A stretch of 13,577 nucleotides of DNA from Candidatus Methanofilum arcanum (GTDB taxonomy: Archaea > Halobacteriota > Methanomicrobia > Methanomicrobiales > Methanospirillaceae): positions 1-13,577 of the forward strand of contig JAITWW010000059.1 in NCBI GenBank assembly GCA_031285085.1, written 5' to 3'. The position numbers and the translations under genes are program-made. Position 1 is the first letter of the stretch. Each line of letters begins with the position of its first letter. Under the pieces are notes generated by a model, which worked only from the letters and a program-made list of their open reading frames with translations, was not told where the DNA came from and searched no databases. Shown here piece after piece: positions 13,311 to 13,577 of this stretch.

Positions 13311-13577
13311 GAACTCAGCTTGCGCGTTTGTTCACGTGAGTACCTTTCTTCTTTAAACTATGCTTCTTTTCACACCTTCCCCACTCTGGCTCTCATCTTT
13401 TCCTGCTCGTAAAAAACCCATACTAATCATTCCAAATCTCTAAAACAAGGCATTCTTGGGGGAATGGGGTGACACGACTCCAATCTTCATATGATCCATT
13501 TTAATACTGTGTTCTTTCAACGTTATTATACTCACGGGATACATTATCACTGTGAGTCTTGTGCAGAGCCGAAGTTT
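13311..13577. other. Right-edge spacer without a supported gene
   Basis: I see no supported gene in these 267 bases. A minus-strand frame is open from the window edge through KMDHMKIGVVSPHSPKNALF to a TAG near 13440, then continues in the same frame for about 28 codons (RFGMISMGFLRAGKDESQSG onward) to a TAA. It could be the end of a gene entering from the right or a decayed start, but has no recognisable family. An ACTCAC (13530-13535) and GTGAGT (13552-13557) pair is a weak inverted repeat. No tRNA-like fold was found by eye. Confidence 0.35.

Overview
The window looks like chromosomal DNA of a methanogenic euryarchaeon, most likely order Methanomicrobiales. This placement is inferred from gene content, not from a marker gene. 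The pointers are an archaeal COG2108-like radical SAM protein, an AglJ-type glycosyltransferase, a cis-prenyltransferase of the DGNRRYA type, lipoproteins with the CAGC lipobox, kinesin-light-chain-like TPR proteins, T-run terminators and box-A-like promoters close to start codons. The DNA is AT-rich and the genes are compact. No rRNA, tRNA, CRISPR array or intact insertion sequence was recognised.

Left part (1-2174): accessory, decayed DNA. A gene cut by the window edge carries an apparent frameshift. It is followed by a large minus-strand TPR gene that looks like two fused copies of an older TPR gene, and then by a remnant holding only the last TPR unit of a further copy. Between 2175 and 3200 lie two exported proteins on the plus strand: a flavodoxin with a Sec signal peptide and a small unknown protein. 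A hairpin-containing leader region (3201-3360) precedes a two-gene polyphosphate unit: ppk1 (3361-5520) and, 12 bp on, a stand-alone HD-domain protein like the C-terminal part of Ppx/GppA exopolyphosphatases (5533-6162).

Middle (6163-8071, minus strand): a probable Fe-S assembly operon of a 74-residue repeat protein, cysteine desulfurase IscS and scaffold IscU. It converges on the polyphosphate unit at a small palindromic terminator. A divergent promoter region leads to two adjacent lipoproteins on the plus strand. One is an acidic linker joined to an orphan subtilisin-type prodomain with no protease. The other is an ABC-type solute-binding protein with no permease or ATPase beside it.

Right part (10112-13310, plus strand): a block best read as lipid-carrier and N-glycosylation genes. 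A COG2108-like radical SAM enzyme overlaps uppS (polyprenyl diphosphate synthase) by ATGA. A strong nested hairpin lies in the gap, followed by an AglJ-like dolichyl-phosphate glycosyltransferase and a two-helix membrane protein. UppS would supply the polyprenyl chain on which AglJ loads the first sugar. The radical SAM enzyme and the small membrane protein are the unexplained partners. The last 267 bases hold no gene I can support.

The best candidates for something undescribed are the radical SAM-UppS pair, the orphan prodomain lipoprotein, the ppk1-HD pair, the 13-residue-repeat protein beside iscS, and the nested hairpin between uppS and aglJ.
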